Origin: Snowella sp.
GTDB taxonomy: Bacteria > Cyanobacteriota > Cyanobacteriia > Cyanobacteriales > Microcystaceae
Length of the DNA: 39,824 bases
Direction of reading: 5' to 3'
Assembly: GCA_003249095.1 (NCBI GenBank)
Contig: QBMS01000011.1
Location: 1 to 39,824, forward strand
The notes below the pieces were generated by a model. It had not been told where the DNA came from. It did not search any database and saw nothing but the letters and a program-made list of their open reading frames with translations. Positions 17,859 to 27,000 of this stretch are shown here, one piece after another (the stretch's first letter is position 1; the number at the start of each line of letters is the position of its first letter). The position numbers were made by a program, and so were the translations under genes.

Positions 17859-19064
17859 ATGAACCTTTCTTTTAAACAGCTTGGTGCTGCCACCGTTTTA
17901 TTGCTTCTCGGAGGCGGTTTGGGGGTTTTTGGCACTCGTTATCTCTTTACGTCCTTGGACGCGGATACTGCTTCAACTTCCTCACCTGCGATCGCCACTT
18001 CTGCTAAAGTCTTTCCCTTTACTGCCCCAGAAACAAACCCCAATGATTTGAACTTTATTGCTAAGGCGGCCCAAAAAGTTGGCCCCGCAGTCGTTCGGAT
18101 TGATGCGGCTCGTCAGGTGAGCGATGGCGAAAATGATCCCTTTGATCAACCGTTTTTTCGGCGTTTTTTTGGGCAAGAAAGACCGATTCCCAAGGAAAAC
18201 AGGGAGCATTTAGAACGGGGAACGGGTTCAGGATTCATTCTGTCGGCGGATGGTCGCGTTTTGACCAATGCCCATGTCATAGAGGGGACAACCCAGGTGA
18301 AAGTCACGCTCAAGGATGGAAAAATCTATCAGGGGAAGGTGATGGGGGTTGATCCGATGACCGATATTGCGGTTGTTCAAATTCAAGCCCAAAATTTACC
18401 CACTGTTTCCATTGGGGAGTCGAATAAACTACAACCAGGAGAATGGGCGATCGCGATCGGCAATCCTTTGGGACTCGATAATACGGTGACAGTGGGAATT
18501 ATTAGTGCCTTGGGACGGTCTAGCGTCGAAGTTGGTGTTCCCGATAAACGAGTCAAATTTATTCAAACCGATGCGGCGATTAATCCAGGCAACTCTGGTG
18601 GCCCTTTATTAAATGCCCAGGGAGAAGTGATCGGAGTCAATACTGCCATTCGGGCCGATGCCCAGGGACTCGGTTTTGCCATTCCCATTCAAACCGCCCA
18701 ACGGGTTGCAGACCAACTCTTTAGTCGAGGAAAAATGGAACATCCTTACCTTGGCATTCAAATGGTGACGCTCACCCCTGAATTAAAACAAGAATTACTG
18801 ACACAAAAAGAGTTACCTTTCAAAATTGAAGCCGAGAAAGGAGTTTTAATCGTTCAAATTGCTAAAAATTCTCCCGCATCCCAGGCAGGATTAAAGCCTG
18901 GGGATATTATTCTTAAGGTGGGAGGAACGAACGTTGAAACGGCGACCGACGTTCAAGAACAGGTTGAATTTAGTAAAATTGGTCAAATTTTGCAATTAGA
19001 AATTGATCGGCAACAAAAAATACAAATGATTGCCATTCGTCCAGAAGCTTTTCCTGTACAGTAG
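17859..19064 (+). CDS. HtrA/Deg-family serine protease with PDZ domain
   Basis: Deg/HtrA proteases degrade or refold damaged proteins in the periplasm, lumen or at membranes. The 401-residue protein has an N-terminal membrane segment (about 9-26, GAATVLLLLGGGLGVFGT), then a trypsin-like domain with H139 (LTNAHVIEG), D169 (DPMTDIAVV) and S246 (INPGNSGGPL), all present. One PDZ domain follows (about 295-395; YLGIQM, SPASQAGLKPGDIILKVGG). Length and layout match the cyanobacterial HhoA/HhoB/HtrA trio; I cannot assign which member. It is a lone gene, convergent with higA. Confidence 0.95.
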   Translation: MNLSFKQLGAATVLLLLGGGLGVFGTRYLFTSLDADTASTSSPAIATSAKVFPFTAPETNPNDLNFIAKAAQKVGPAVVRIDAARQVSDGENDPFDQPFFRRFFGQERPIPKENREHLERGTGSGFILSADGRVLTNAHVIEGTTQVKVTLKDGKIYQGKVMGVDPMTDIAVVQIQAQNLPTVSIGESNKLQPGEWAIAIGNPLGLDNTVTVGIISALGRSSVEVGVPDKRVKFIQTDAAINPGNSGGPLLNAQGEVIGVNTAIRADAQGLGFAIPIQTAQRVADQLFSRGKMEHPYLGIQMVTLTPELKQELLTQKELPFKIEAEKGVLIVQIAKNSPASQAGLKPGDIILKVGGTNVETATDVQEQVEFSKIGQILQLEIDRQQKIQMIAIRPEAFPVQ

Positions 19065-19095
19065 TACCAACTCCTATGTTCAAAAACTATTTCTA

Positions 19096-19404
19096 TTAAA
19101 CAGAACCCTGATAAGCAGAAATTTTTTCTAATTCAAGGGCTTCCTTTTGTTGAGCATGATATAAATCCCAACGCAATTGCAAATTTAACCAAAAATCTGC
19201 TGAATTTCCAAAAAATTTGGCAAGTCTTAGGGCTGTGCTAGGAGTAATTCCGCGTCGTCCATTAATTAGCTCATTAATGCGCTGATAAGGGACATAAATT
19301 TGAGTAGCCAGTTGTCTCTGGGTAATATCTAAAGGTTCAATAAATTCTTTTAATAACATTTCCCCAGGATGGGTCGGTAAACGATGAGTCGGTACTCTAA
19401 CCAT
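19096..19404 (-). CDS. higA: HigA-family antitoxin (XRE HTH)
   Basis: HigA binds and neutralises the HigB mRNA interferase and represses the operon. From ATG 19404 the protein has 102 residues, with the hallmark HPGEMLLKEFIEPL (12-25), a helix-turn-helix (about 27-52, ITQRQLATQIYVPYQRINEL) and ALRLAKFFGNSADFWLNLQ, the classic VapI/HigA sequence. I chose 19404 over the upstream ATG because GAGGAG lies 8 bases before it. Gene order higB then higA is normal, but here only the 3' part of higB is left upstream, so the antitoxin seems to be an orphan. Confidence 0.92.
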   Translation of the reverse strand: MVRVPTHRLPTHPGEMLLKEFIEPLDITQRQLATQIYVPYQRINELINGRRGITPSTALRLAKFFGNSADFWLNLQLRWDLYHAQQKEALELEKISAYQGSV

Positions 19405-19410
19405 AAAACT

Positions 19411-19416
19411 CTCCTC
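19411..19416 (-). promoter_or_regulatory. Strong ribosome binding site of higA
   Basis: GAGGAG on the minus strand lies in front of ATG 19404 and decides that start. It overlaps the stop codon of the higB remnant, as expected for a coupled TA operon. Confidence 0.7.
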
Positions 19417-19582
19417 ATGAATGATAATCAATAATCTCAACGTCAGTAGAAGTATTGTTTTCTAGCCAAATAAAACAAATGCGGTACTGGGAATTAATCC
19501 GAATACTATGCTGACCTTGGCGATCGCCTTTAAGGATTTCTAAACGATTACCAGGAGGAATGCGTAAATCATTAAGTGAATG
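19415..19582 (-). pseudogene. higB: higB toxin remnant, 5' half missing
   Basis: The minus strand encodes 55 residues plus stop that match the C-terminal part of HigB/RelE toxins. HSLNDLRIPPGNRLEILKG is followed by GQHSIRINSQYRICFIWLEN and VEIIDYH, the standard order in HigB of about 92 residues. The first ~40 residues are absent. Going upstream, the frame meets the TGA that ends the pentapeptide-repeat gene, with no start codon before the HigB-specific part. The toxin is therefore broken at position ~19583. The stop codon sits in the higA ribosome binding site. Confidence 0.8.
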
Positions 19583-20824
19583 TCAGCGACCTAGCTTATT
19601 GGGAATCCCTTCACAGCCGCCAGGGATTGTTTTTCGAGTATTTTCTCCTCCCCAGGCACAACAATAGCAACGTTGTTCTTCGCTCATGTTTTTAACTCCC
19701 CTGAAGTTAGCATTTTCGATGACGGTTCCCGTTCTTTCTCCTGTTTCGTAATTGGGGTGATGACCGCGATCGCGGGGAGTGGCGGTTTCTAAGGAGCCGT
19801 AGAATAAACGAGTGCCTTTCAGGTCAGCATTTTCCAGATTTGCTTCATAAAGAACCGTGCGAGATAGGTTTGCTTTAACTAAATCGGTGTAACCTAAATT
19901 GGCGCGAATTAAATAAATATCACTCAGATCGACCCAGCGCAAATCCTGTTCGGATAGATCGGCGGCCACTAACATAACCCCTAAACTAATCACTCGTATG
20001 CCTTCCGCTCGATCTTCTTGATAACCCCCTAAACCATCAAAAATGGGACGACCAAGATAATGATCCCGCCGAATAGGAGTCAGTAGTTTGGATTGGGACA
20101 AAAAACGTAAAATTTTGGCTTTTCCGTTGGAATCCACACTGGATAAAATCGCGGCTGTCCTACCTTCCGCAAAGGCTCTTTCCTGGGGCCAATCTTCTAA
20201 CATTCCTTCATCGTTCAGTGCCAGATCAGAAATTCCTTGAAAATAAGCGTCAATGGTTTGTTGTTGGGTAATGCGATTTTGTTGAATGGTTAAATCCTTA
20301 GAAATGACGTATTGTTGCCAGGCGACATAAACCGCTAAGACAGCAATCATAATTTGACCCAAGGCTCCCACCCATTCAGCCCAGGAACCGAATTCATCGT
20401 ATTTAAAGGTATTTAGCCATTGACTAACGAGATCATAAAATCCGATATATTTCGCAATTCCCGCGATCGCCAAAATAAAACTCAGGCTACCGATCAGCGA
20501 TCGCCGTTCTTGAACCGTTAAATACCGCAGAATCCAGCTTTTAAATGAGGGTAAGATGACTTGAAGAGCTAACATTAGGGCCACAATTGCAGCAGTAAAC
20601 CCCAGCCAAGCAAGATTAAAAACTAAACCAATGGCCATTAAACCTACTGCGGTTAACAACAACCAGGGATCGGACGTTTCTACGGGTTTCGTCCAAAAAG
20701 GTTTGGAAAGCGATCGCGGGGGAATGGGAATCGGCAGGTTTTCAGCTAATGGGGGTTGAATGTTGGTAAGGCGATCGCGTTCCTGGCTGTTCAAATTAGT
20801 CTGAGAATCGGGTTCAAGAGTCAT
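19583..20824 (-). CDS. Pentapeptide-repeat membrane protein
   Basis: The 413-residue protein has three or four hydrophobic segments in the first 180 residues (LLLTAVGLMAIGLVFNLAWL, SLIGSLSFILAIAGIAKYIGF and the segment ending AVLAVYVAWQQYV). A soluble part follows, then pentapeptide repeats A(D/N)LXX (about 283-350; ADLSEQDL, ANLGYTDL, ANLSRTVL, ANLENADL). The repeats should form a right-handed quadrilateral beta-helix facing the cytosol. The C terminus has a CYCCAWGGENTRKTIPGGC stretch typical of a cyanobacterial subgroup. The role is unknown. The stop codon abuts the higB remnant. Confidence 0.9.
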   Translation of the reverse strand: MTLEPDSQTNLNSQERDRLTNIQPPLAENLPIPIPPRSLSKPFWTKPVETSDPWLLLTAVGLMAIGLVFNLAWLGFTAAIVALMLALQVILPSFKSWILRYLTVQERRSLIGSLSFILAIAGIAKYIGFYDLVSQWLNTFKYDEFGSWAEWVGALGQIMIAVLAVYVAWQQYVISKDLTIQQNRITQQQTIDAYFQGISDLALNDEGMLEDWPQERAFAEGRTAAILSSVDSNGKAKILRFLSQSKLLTPIRRDHYLGRPIFDGLGGYQEDRAEGIRVISLGVMLVAADLSEQDLRWVDLSDIYLIRANLGYTDLVKANLSRTVLYEANLENADLKGTRLFYGSLETATPRDRGHHPNYETGERTGTVIENANFRGVKNMSEEQRCYCCAWGGENTRKTIPGGCEGIPNKLGR

Positions 20825-21196
20825 ATCTTAATTATTTTAAGTAATTTTTGCAGGAGAGAATTACCTTCGCCCTTAATGAATTTTGCGATTGACCTTAATT
20901 AATTTCGTTTGATTTAATCGACGACCCTATTTTTTAAGCTTCTATCTTCTTTCAATGGTGCATTTTAAACGGCGATCGCGGTTCGGATTGAGAATTCAGG
21001 TTAAAAGGGCGATCGCATAATCCAACAAATTGAGCCAAAAATACCAATAACAGGAATTCATGGGCAACCCGAAAATATTCCTCAAACTTGAGGTTACCTT
21101 GTGTTTATCCTAAAATATTGCATTCCTTTCAGTTTCTTGCAACCCAAAAAGACTAGTCTAGTTTCTCACTAGGCTCTATTGTTTAAAATTTAAAGA
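20825..21196. other. Gene-free stretch between pentapeptide gene and tRNA-Ala
   Basis: AT-rich with two HIP1 sites (near 20972 and 21009). I see no coding region of useful length. It probably contains the promoter of the minus-strand pentapeptide gene and the 3' flank of the tRNA. A weak CTAGT/ACTAG hairpin followed by ACTAGTC and five T (about 21151-21180, minus strand) might end tRNA transcription. Confidence 0.5.
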
Positions 21197-21269
21197 TGGA
21201 GATATGCGGACTCGAACCGCAGACATCCTGCTTGCAAAGCAGGCGCTCTACCAACTGAGCTATACCCCC
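21197..21269 (-). tRNA. tRNA-Ala (anticodon UGC)
   Basis: A 73-base cloverleaf reads on the minus strand. The acceptor is GGGGGTA / TATCTCC (with two G-U pairs), the D arm is GCTC-AGTTGGTA-GAGC, the anticodon stem is CCTGC/GCAGG around loop TTTGCAA, and the T arm is TGCGG-TTCGAGT-CCGCA. The discriminator is A. The 3' CCA is not encoded as an extra; the gene continues with TCTTT. It is the only tRNA in the window. Confidence 0.97.
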
Positions 21270-21366
21270 ATTACGTCTTTGGCGAAGTGAACGATAACGA
21301 TTTCACTGCCTTTGCTATTATAATCATAGACTGCGAAAATAATCAAGTTTTTTTTTAGATTTGCCC

Positions 21367-22317
21367 ATGACCTATCTGGTGAGTAGTTTTTATAAGTTTG
21401 TCCGATTGACTAATCTTGAGCAAAAGAAAAAAGATTGGCAGGCCTATTGTCAGCAAAAAGAGATTAAAGGAACGATTTTGTTAGCTTCAGAGGGCATTAA
21501 CGCCACGATCGCAGGATTCCCAGAGGCGATCGTGGAAGTTTTAGCGTTACTCAAGACAGAAACCGAACTGAATGACCTAACAACACGGGATGCCTGGGCC
21601 GACAACTGCCCCTTTGAACGGATGAAAGTCAAAATTAAATCCGAAATTGTCACCCTTGCCCAACCCCAAGCCGACCCTACCGAGCGCGTTGGTCATTATG
21701 TAAAACCTCAAGACTGGAACGAATTAATCCAAGATCCAGAGGTTTTAGTCCTAGACACCCGCAACAACTACGAAGTCGAAACAGGGACATTTCAAGGAGC
21801 CACCAATCCCCACACCCATGCCTTTCGAGAATTCCCAGAATATGTCCAGCAAAATTTAGATCCTCAACGTCACTCTAAAATTGCCATGTTCTGTACGGGC
21901 GGTATTCGTTGTGAAAAAGCCTCGGCATTTTTACTGAGTCAGGGTTTTCAGGAAGTCTATCACCTCCAGGGCGGCATCTTAAATTACCTCTCAGAAATCC
22001 CTCCCGAAGACAGTCTTTGGCAAGGAGAATGTTTTGTTTTTGATCAACGCATAGCCGTCCAGCACGGATTAGCAGAAGGTACCTTCGATCTGTGTACTGC
22101 CTGTGGCCATCCCCTTTCCGAGCAAGAAAAGCGATCGCCCCAGTACCAAGCCGATATTTACTGCCCCCATTGTTTTCCCTTTTTAACCCCAGAAAAACGG
22201 GCCAAACAGGAACAAAAACAACGAACAAGCAACCTCAAAAAAATCCTTTCTGAGGATCAACCTCCGTCCTCAAATCTGGGAAGGGGAAGTAAAATGCCAG
22301 TCCCTCCTCCTTCCTAA
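21367..22317 (+). CDS. trhO: tRNA uridine(34) hydroxylase TrhO (YceA-type rhodanese)
   Basis: TrhO is an oxygen-dependent hydroxylase that makes 5-hydroxyuridine at the wobble position of some tRNAs. From ATG 21367 the protein has 316 residues: an N-terminal ferredoxin-like domain (SEGINATIAG near 42-51, DNCPFERMKVKIKSEIV near 80) and a rhodanese domain (VLVLDTRNNYEVETGTFQGA). The active loop is CTGGIR starting at C175, followed by CEKASAFLLSQGF and VYHLQGGILNYL. A C-terminal cysteine cluster (CTACGHPL, YCPHC) is also present. A TTG at 21361 would add two residues; I prefer the ATG. Confidence 0.95.
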   Translation: MTYLVSSFYKFVRLTNLEQKKKDWQAYCQQKEIKGTILLASEGINATIAGFPEAIVEVLALLKTETELNDLTTRDAWADNCPFERMKVKIKSEIVTLAQPQADPTERVGHYVKPQDWNELIQDPEVLVLDTRNNYEVETGTFQGATNPHTHAFREFPEYVQQNLDPQRHSKIAMFCTGGIRCEKASAFLLSQGFQEVYHLQGGILNYLSEIPPEDSLWQGECFVFDQRIAVQHGLAEGTFDLCTACGHPLSEQEKRSPQYQADIYCPHCFPFLTPEKRAKQEQKQRTSNLKKILSEDQPPSSNLGRGSKMPVPPPS

Positions 22318-22743
22318 ATTCAGTTTTGTAAAACCCTTAAAAATATCACACTTGTGAATTTGTCTGCATTTGAAGCCTGTAAACATCCGTTGTGGTAGGG
22401 GGCAATCATCAGCAAATTCATTTAAAGACTAAGGCTATTTTAGCAAATGCTAGAAAAATTTTAGATCTTATGGTAACTTTGAAAAGTAAACTTTTGGGCT
22501 TGAGCGTTCGGCCAGAGGCTTAAAATCCTTAGAAACTGAACTTAAGTTTGAGAATTAGTACTCAGTCACTTGATCTGAGTTTCTAATAAAAGCGTCAAAC
22601 CACAGGTTTAATGGTATGATTTTCCCTGAAAAGTTTTTTGTTTGAGTGAAATTCGATCCCCAATTTGTATCAATTGTTTTCAGGGTGGGCATTTTCGCTT
22701 GAATAAAATACAATAAAGAAAGACCTATTCACCCATAACAATA
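22318..22743. other. Gene-free stretch between trhO and the IS630-type gene
   Basis: No gene of normal size is visible. One plus-strand frame stays open for about 46 codons (22383-22523), but it has no recognisable homology and a poor start. An imperfect 10-bp inverted repeat closes a 43-base loop (22356-22366 with 22410-22419), and a 10-bp palindrome AACTTAAGTT lies near 22540. The last 60 bases are AT-rich and likely hold the promoter of the next gene. Confidence 0.5.
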
Positions 22744-23118
22744 ATGAAACCTTATTCCATTGACTTACGGCAAAAAGTGCTAGACGCGCACTTAAAAAAC
22801 CAGACCAGTATCAGAGAGATCGCGGAAAAATTTGGGGTGAGCGACAGCTTCGTCCGCAAATTACTGAAACGCCATCAGGAAACGGGGGGAATTGAACCCA
22901 AACCCCACAGTGGTGGTGCTTCCGCAAAATTGACCGAAGAACATTATGTTCTAGTCGAGAGCATGATCGCAGAAAATAACAACATTACTCTTGTTGTTCT
23001 GTGCAAGCAAATCGAAGCGAAAACGGGCATCAGGGTCAGTGTTCCTACGATGTGCCGTATTTTGCAAAAACTAAAACTGGGTAAGAACAAAAAATCGGCT
23101 CAGGCTGCCGAAGCCTAA
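22744..23118 (+). CDS. IS630-type OrfA: stand-alone transposase DNA-binding domain
   Basis: The 124-residue protein begins MKPYSIDLRQKVLDAHLK and has a helix-turn-helix (about 21-46, TSIREIAEKFGVSDSFVRKLL) and a second winged-helix-like part (SVPTMCRILQKLKLGKNKKS). This is the N-terminal half of IS630 transposases, which in many elements is a separate OrfA joined to the DDE OrfB by frameshift. Here it ends in AQAAEA-stop, and no DDE coding sequence follows in any frame before the next gene, nor do I see flanking terminal repeats. It is either a relic or a domesticated DNA-binding protein. The frame is intact, which slightly favours use by the host. Confidence 0.82.
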   Translation: MKPYSIDLRQKVLDAHLKNQTSIREIAEKFGVSDSFVRKLLKRHQETGGIEPKPHSGGASAKLTEEHYVLVESMIAENNNITLVVLCKQIEAKTGIRVSVPTMCRILQKLKLGKNKKSAQAAEA

Positions 23119-23292
23119 GTCTCGTTAATTTTTTTGGATTTAACGAACTTGTTTTCCCTGGGCGTTGCTTAACGGACAGGGTGAATCACCATTAACTCAG
23201 TCATTTAGAAGCATAAATTCTTCATGTTTTTAAATCTTGACCCTCTTATTGTTCCTGATTCATCCACTCTCACCAGCAACGCCTATGTTTTT

Positions 23293-23757
23293 TTAACGGG
23301 GAAAGCAGTGATAAATAAATAAATCCCCATCTCTTTGGGTTAATAGCTTTTCTGCTTCGTTCAAGCTGAGATCTTCTTTGCGCGGAAAGGGCGCGATTTG
23401 GGAATCACAGTTATAATAGACTTCACGGGACTCCTGATTTTTAAGAATACTGCTAGTACAACCGTTGTGGGTTGTTTTTTTGTTGGCTTCGATAAAAGCA
23501 TCTTCTCCTTTGGTATAGAGGGTAACCTTGCCATCGGTATATTTAACACTAGAGCCTGTTGCGACAGAGGTTAACTTCAGGATTTGACCCCGTTTTAGTT
23601 GGAGATTAACGGTGTTGCCCATAAATTCCGCCTGAAAAGTTTTGCCTCCCTTGCACCGATAAAGAACGGGAGTCTTGTTGTTTTGAGCGAGGCTAGGCAG
23701 TAAATTTAAGCTAAAAATGAACGATAAACCGTAAATAAGTAGGGAAAATTGTTTCAT
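23293..23757 (-). CDS. Secreted MliC-like (C-type lysozyme inhibitor domain) protein
   Basis: From ATG 23757 the protein has 154 residues and a signal peptide (MKQFSLLIYGLSFIFSLNLLPSLA, cut probably after SLA). There is no lipobox cysteine. The mature part begins with LYRCKGGKTFQAEF and continues to GSSVKYTDGKVTLYTKGEDAFIEA and C, which follows the MliC/PliC pattern YxCxxGxxF, SGxxY, LxxKGxxA. Such proteins inhibit lysozyme or, in free-living bacteria, have unknown envelope roles. A C-terminal extension of ~50 residues carries two more cysteines. An upstream ATG (23796) would put 13 residues before the signal peptide and is less likely. Confidence 0.72.
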   Translation of the reverse strand: MKQFSLLIYGLSFIFSLNLLPSLAQNNKTPVLYRCKGGKTFQAEFMGNTVNLQLKRGQILKLTSVATGSSVKYTDGKVTLYTKGEDAFIEANKKTTHNGCTSSILKNQESREVYYNCDSQIAPFPRKEDLSLNEAEKLLTQRDGDLFIYHCFPR

Positions 23758-24009
23758 GAGAGGGGAGATTATAGGAATAACTGGAAAGTCCAACAATTAT
23801 TTGGATAGACTAATAGGCCAATGGAGTGAACTCCAGCCTCTGTTGGAGTGTCGATCAATCTCTTCGGTTAGTGATTGTCACATATTTTTTGAAAAGATAG
23901 TGAAAAATGATTCATTTATAATTGGTATAAGCGATTCAAGCAGACGTTAGAAACTTAACCCCCCTTGGTAGGGTCTAATTTCTCAGTTATTGAAACAGCG
24001 TTTTTTCCT

Positions 24010-27000
24010 ATGACCAACTCCCCCCCCAATCCGCCCCCCGAAAGACGGGAACCTTCAGGTCATCCAGTCACGGTACGTTGGTTGACTCGGCCTTCTACTT
24101 TGATTTTTGGTGGGATTACGACGGTGGTGGCGATCGCGGGAGTGGTGGGAGTCCAACGCTTTGCTGCTGAGAAAATACCGCCCCTAGTGGAATCAGAATT
24201 AACGAAACTACTCAAGCGACCTGTCAAAATCGGTAAAGTTGAACAGCTTAATCTCAATCAAGTCCGTGTGGGGCCATCCACTATTCCTGCAACGGGAACT
24301 GATCCGAGTACGTTGTCGATTCCGTCGATGAATGTGACTTTTAATCCTTTGGGATTTTTAGTGGGTAAACCGATCGCCTTTAATGCGGAATTGATCGATC
24401 CAGTTCTTTCTTTGAAGCAAGACAAGCAGGGAAAATGGATCAAGTTAGACTTTCCCCAGGGCGGAGAGAAATTTAATTTGCCTGTCGATATTGAAGCCAA
24501 TATTACCTTGAAAAATGCCAAGGTTATTCTCCATCCCTATGCTCTAAAACAAGCGGTTCCCCTACACATCAACGGGACGCTAGGTTATCAAAATCGCCGT
24601 CAAACCCAACAACAACGGATTGAATATGATGTCGCGATCGCGTTTAATCAATCTCAGATGACTGCCCAGGGTCATAGCATTATTGAAACGGGGGAAAGCA
24701 AGGTCGCTTTATCCCTCAAAAAATTGAGTTTGCCCGAAATTACCGCTCTGATTCCTAATTTTCCCGCCACCGTCAACCAAGGAATCGGCAATGGAACCGT
24801 TAAAGTCGATCTGCCTTCCTTCCAACAGCTGGATCAAATGCAGACCCTGGGTAATCTCAATTTAAATAATTTGCAGGCCCAAGTAGATGCCTTTAAAGAT
24901 CCCATTCAGGTTAATTTGGCGATCGCCTTAGCAGGGCAAAAAGTAGTTATTCAACAGGGACAAGTTCAACTGGGTAAATTATCAACACAGTTAACGGGAT
25001 CGGTTGATTGGAAAAATGGTTATAATCTGGCAATCATCACGAATAATATCAGCATTAAAGATCTATTTAATACCTTTGCCATTAGAACAGGTTTAACCCC
25101 GAAAGGTAATATTCAAGGAAAATTTAAAGTTAGTGGTTCATTAAATAACCCGCTCGTTGCAGGAACGATTAAGAATAGCAATACTCTTGCTGTTGATAAA
25201 ATTAATATTCAAGCTTTTAACACCGATATTCGTGCCAGCTTAGATCAAATTATTTTTCAAAAAATTAGTATTAAACCCAGTAAAGGGGGTGAGGTGAGGG
25301 CCGTTGGGACGATTGGGATCAATCTCCTAAAATTTATCAAGAACCAGAAGCCCATCGAATGGCAAAAAATGCCTCTCTCCCTCGGTTTTCAGGCAAAATT
25401 ACCCACCGAAAAATTAATTACTCCCTACTATCTCCCTCCGCAAAATGTTAGTTTGTCAGCGATCGCGGCCACGGGAAAAATTAGTGGCACATTAGGAAAA
25501 GCGATAACTGAAATAAAATGGAATACGGAAAAGCCCGCTTCTGTGGCTCAAATTGCCGTTTCGGGAAAGGGAGAAATTGTTACTTTTAATCAAGATATTC
25601 TTCTTCGTAATACCATTTTAAAAACCAATAAAGGAAGACTTTTGGTTGATGCTAATGGTAATTTTGGGCGCAATCAATGGCAGGGCAATATTAAAGCCAA
25701 TCAGTTCATTTTAACGCCTTTTATTCGTTCATTTTGTGAGCAACAAATTATTCAAAATTGTCCTACGGCTTTTAAAACGCGACCCTTAATTGTGACCAAT
25801 GCGAATTTGAATTTAAGGGGACAATTCGATCGCTTTGAACCCGAAAGATGGCAAGGAGGAGGGAATATTGCGATTCAAGGAAAAACAGAAACCGTTGCGC
25901 TCAAGGGAAACTTAAATCAGGGAAATATTCAAGCCGATATATTCGCGAGAAGTTTACCGCTCAATCCCTATGTCGCCCAACTAACAATTCCTGTGACCGT
26001 GCAGAAAACTCAGATAAATCTGACAGGATCGCTAAAAAATCTGTTGGCGGGTTCGAGTATTAATGTCAGAGGATTTCAGGCGATCGCCGATGCTCAGTTA
26101 CAGGTTGCCAATAATCCTGTGCGTACCCAGGCGAGTCTTAATCAGGGTTTTCTGAAAACGGCGACTCATTTGGGGGCGTTAAATCTCAATAGTTTAGTGC
26201 CAAATCTGCCCGTATCTAGTCGATTAGTCCGAGGAAAAATCAATTTAGCGGGAAATATCACTGATTATGCTAATTTAAAACTAAAAACCCTCACAGGCAA
26301 TGCCAATCTCCAATTAGCTGTCGCAGATAGTCCTCTTAATCTTCGGGGTGAAATCATCCAGGGACAGTTAACCGCGATCGCCGATATCGGAAGAATCTCG
26401 CTCAAAAAAGTTTTACCCCAATTAACGGTTCCTGCCCAAATTACCCAAGGACGGGTGAATGTCATTGCTGATTTGGAAAGTGTTTTGGCCGCGAAACCGA
26501 ATTTAGCCAGTATTCAGGCGATCGCGGATATTCGAGGAACCGTTGATCGAATAGAAGTCAATACCAAAACGAATTTAATCAATAATCAGTGGAAAAGCCT
26601 GATCCAAGCCTCTAGTGTTGATAAAATTGCCGCATTACCTGGATTGTCCCCAGAAATGAGCCGCTTAATTACCTCTAGCCTCGCCGCGAAATTAAAATTA
26701 TCGGGAAGTATTAAAAATCTTTTAGAACCCAATGGGAACTTACCTATTCAAGCCGAATCCGTTTCCGTGCGATCGGGTAAAAAACAGTTACAAGCCCAGG
26801 GAACACTTTTATTAACCGATGTTTTGCGTCAACCAAAGCTCGGCCAGGTGAATTTAGCTCTCCAAGCCGAGGCGAACCTGAATGATCCGTTGATTAATCA
26901 AGTGATTCAGAAATCTTTAGTGAATATTAACGAACAAGTTCGACCTTCGGCGGTTGAATTAGGTGGAATTGCTAAATTTAAGGGAAATTTAAACGGAATT

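Noticed and set aside
21060-21113. 17-codon open frame (MGNPKIF...) before tRNA-Ala
   Set aside because: Too short, no ribosome binding site and no recognisable similarity.
22744-23118. Complete IS630 insertion sequence
   Set aside because: No DDE half, no terminal inverted repeats and no target duplication were found around the OrfA gene.
23141-23190. Terminator after the OrfA gene (CCCTG/CAGGG stem)
   Set aside because: The loop is 16 bases and no T run follows, so it does not fit a Rho-independent terminator.
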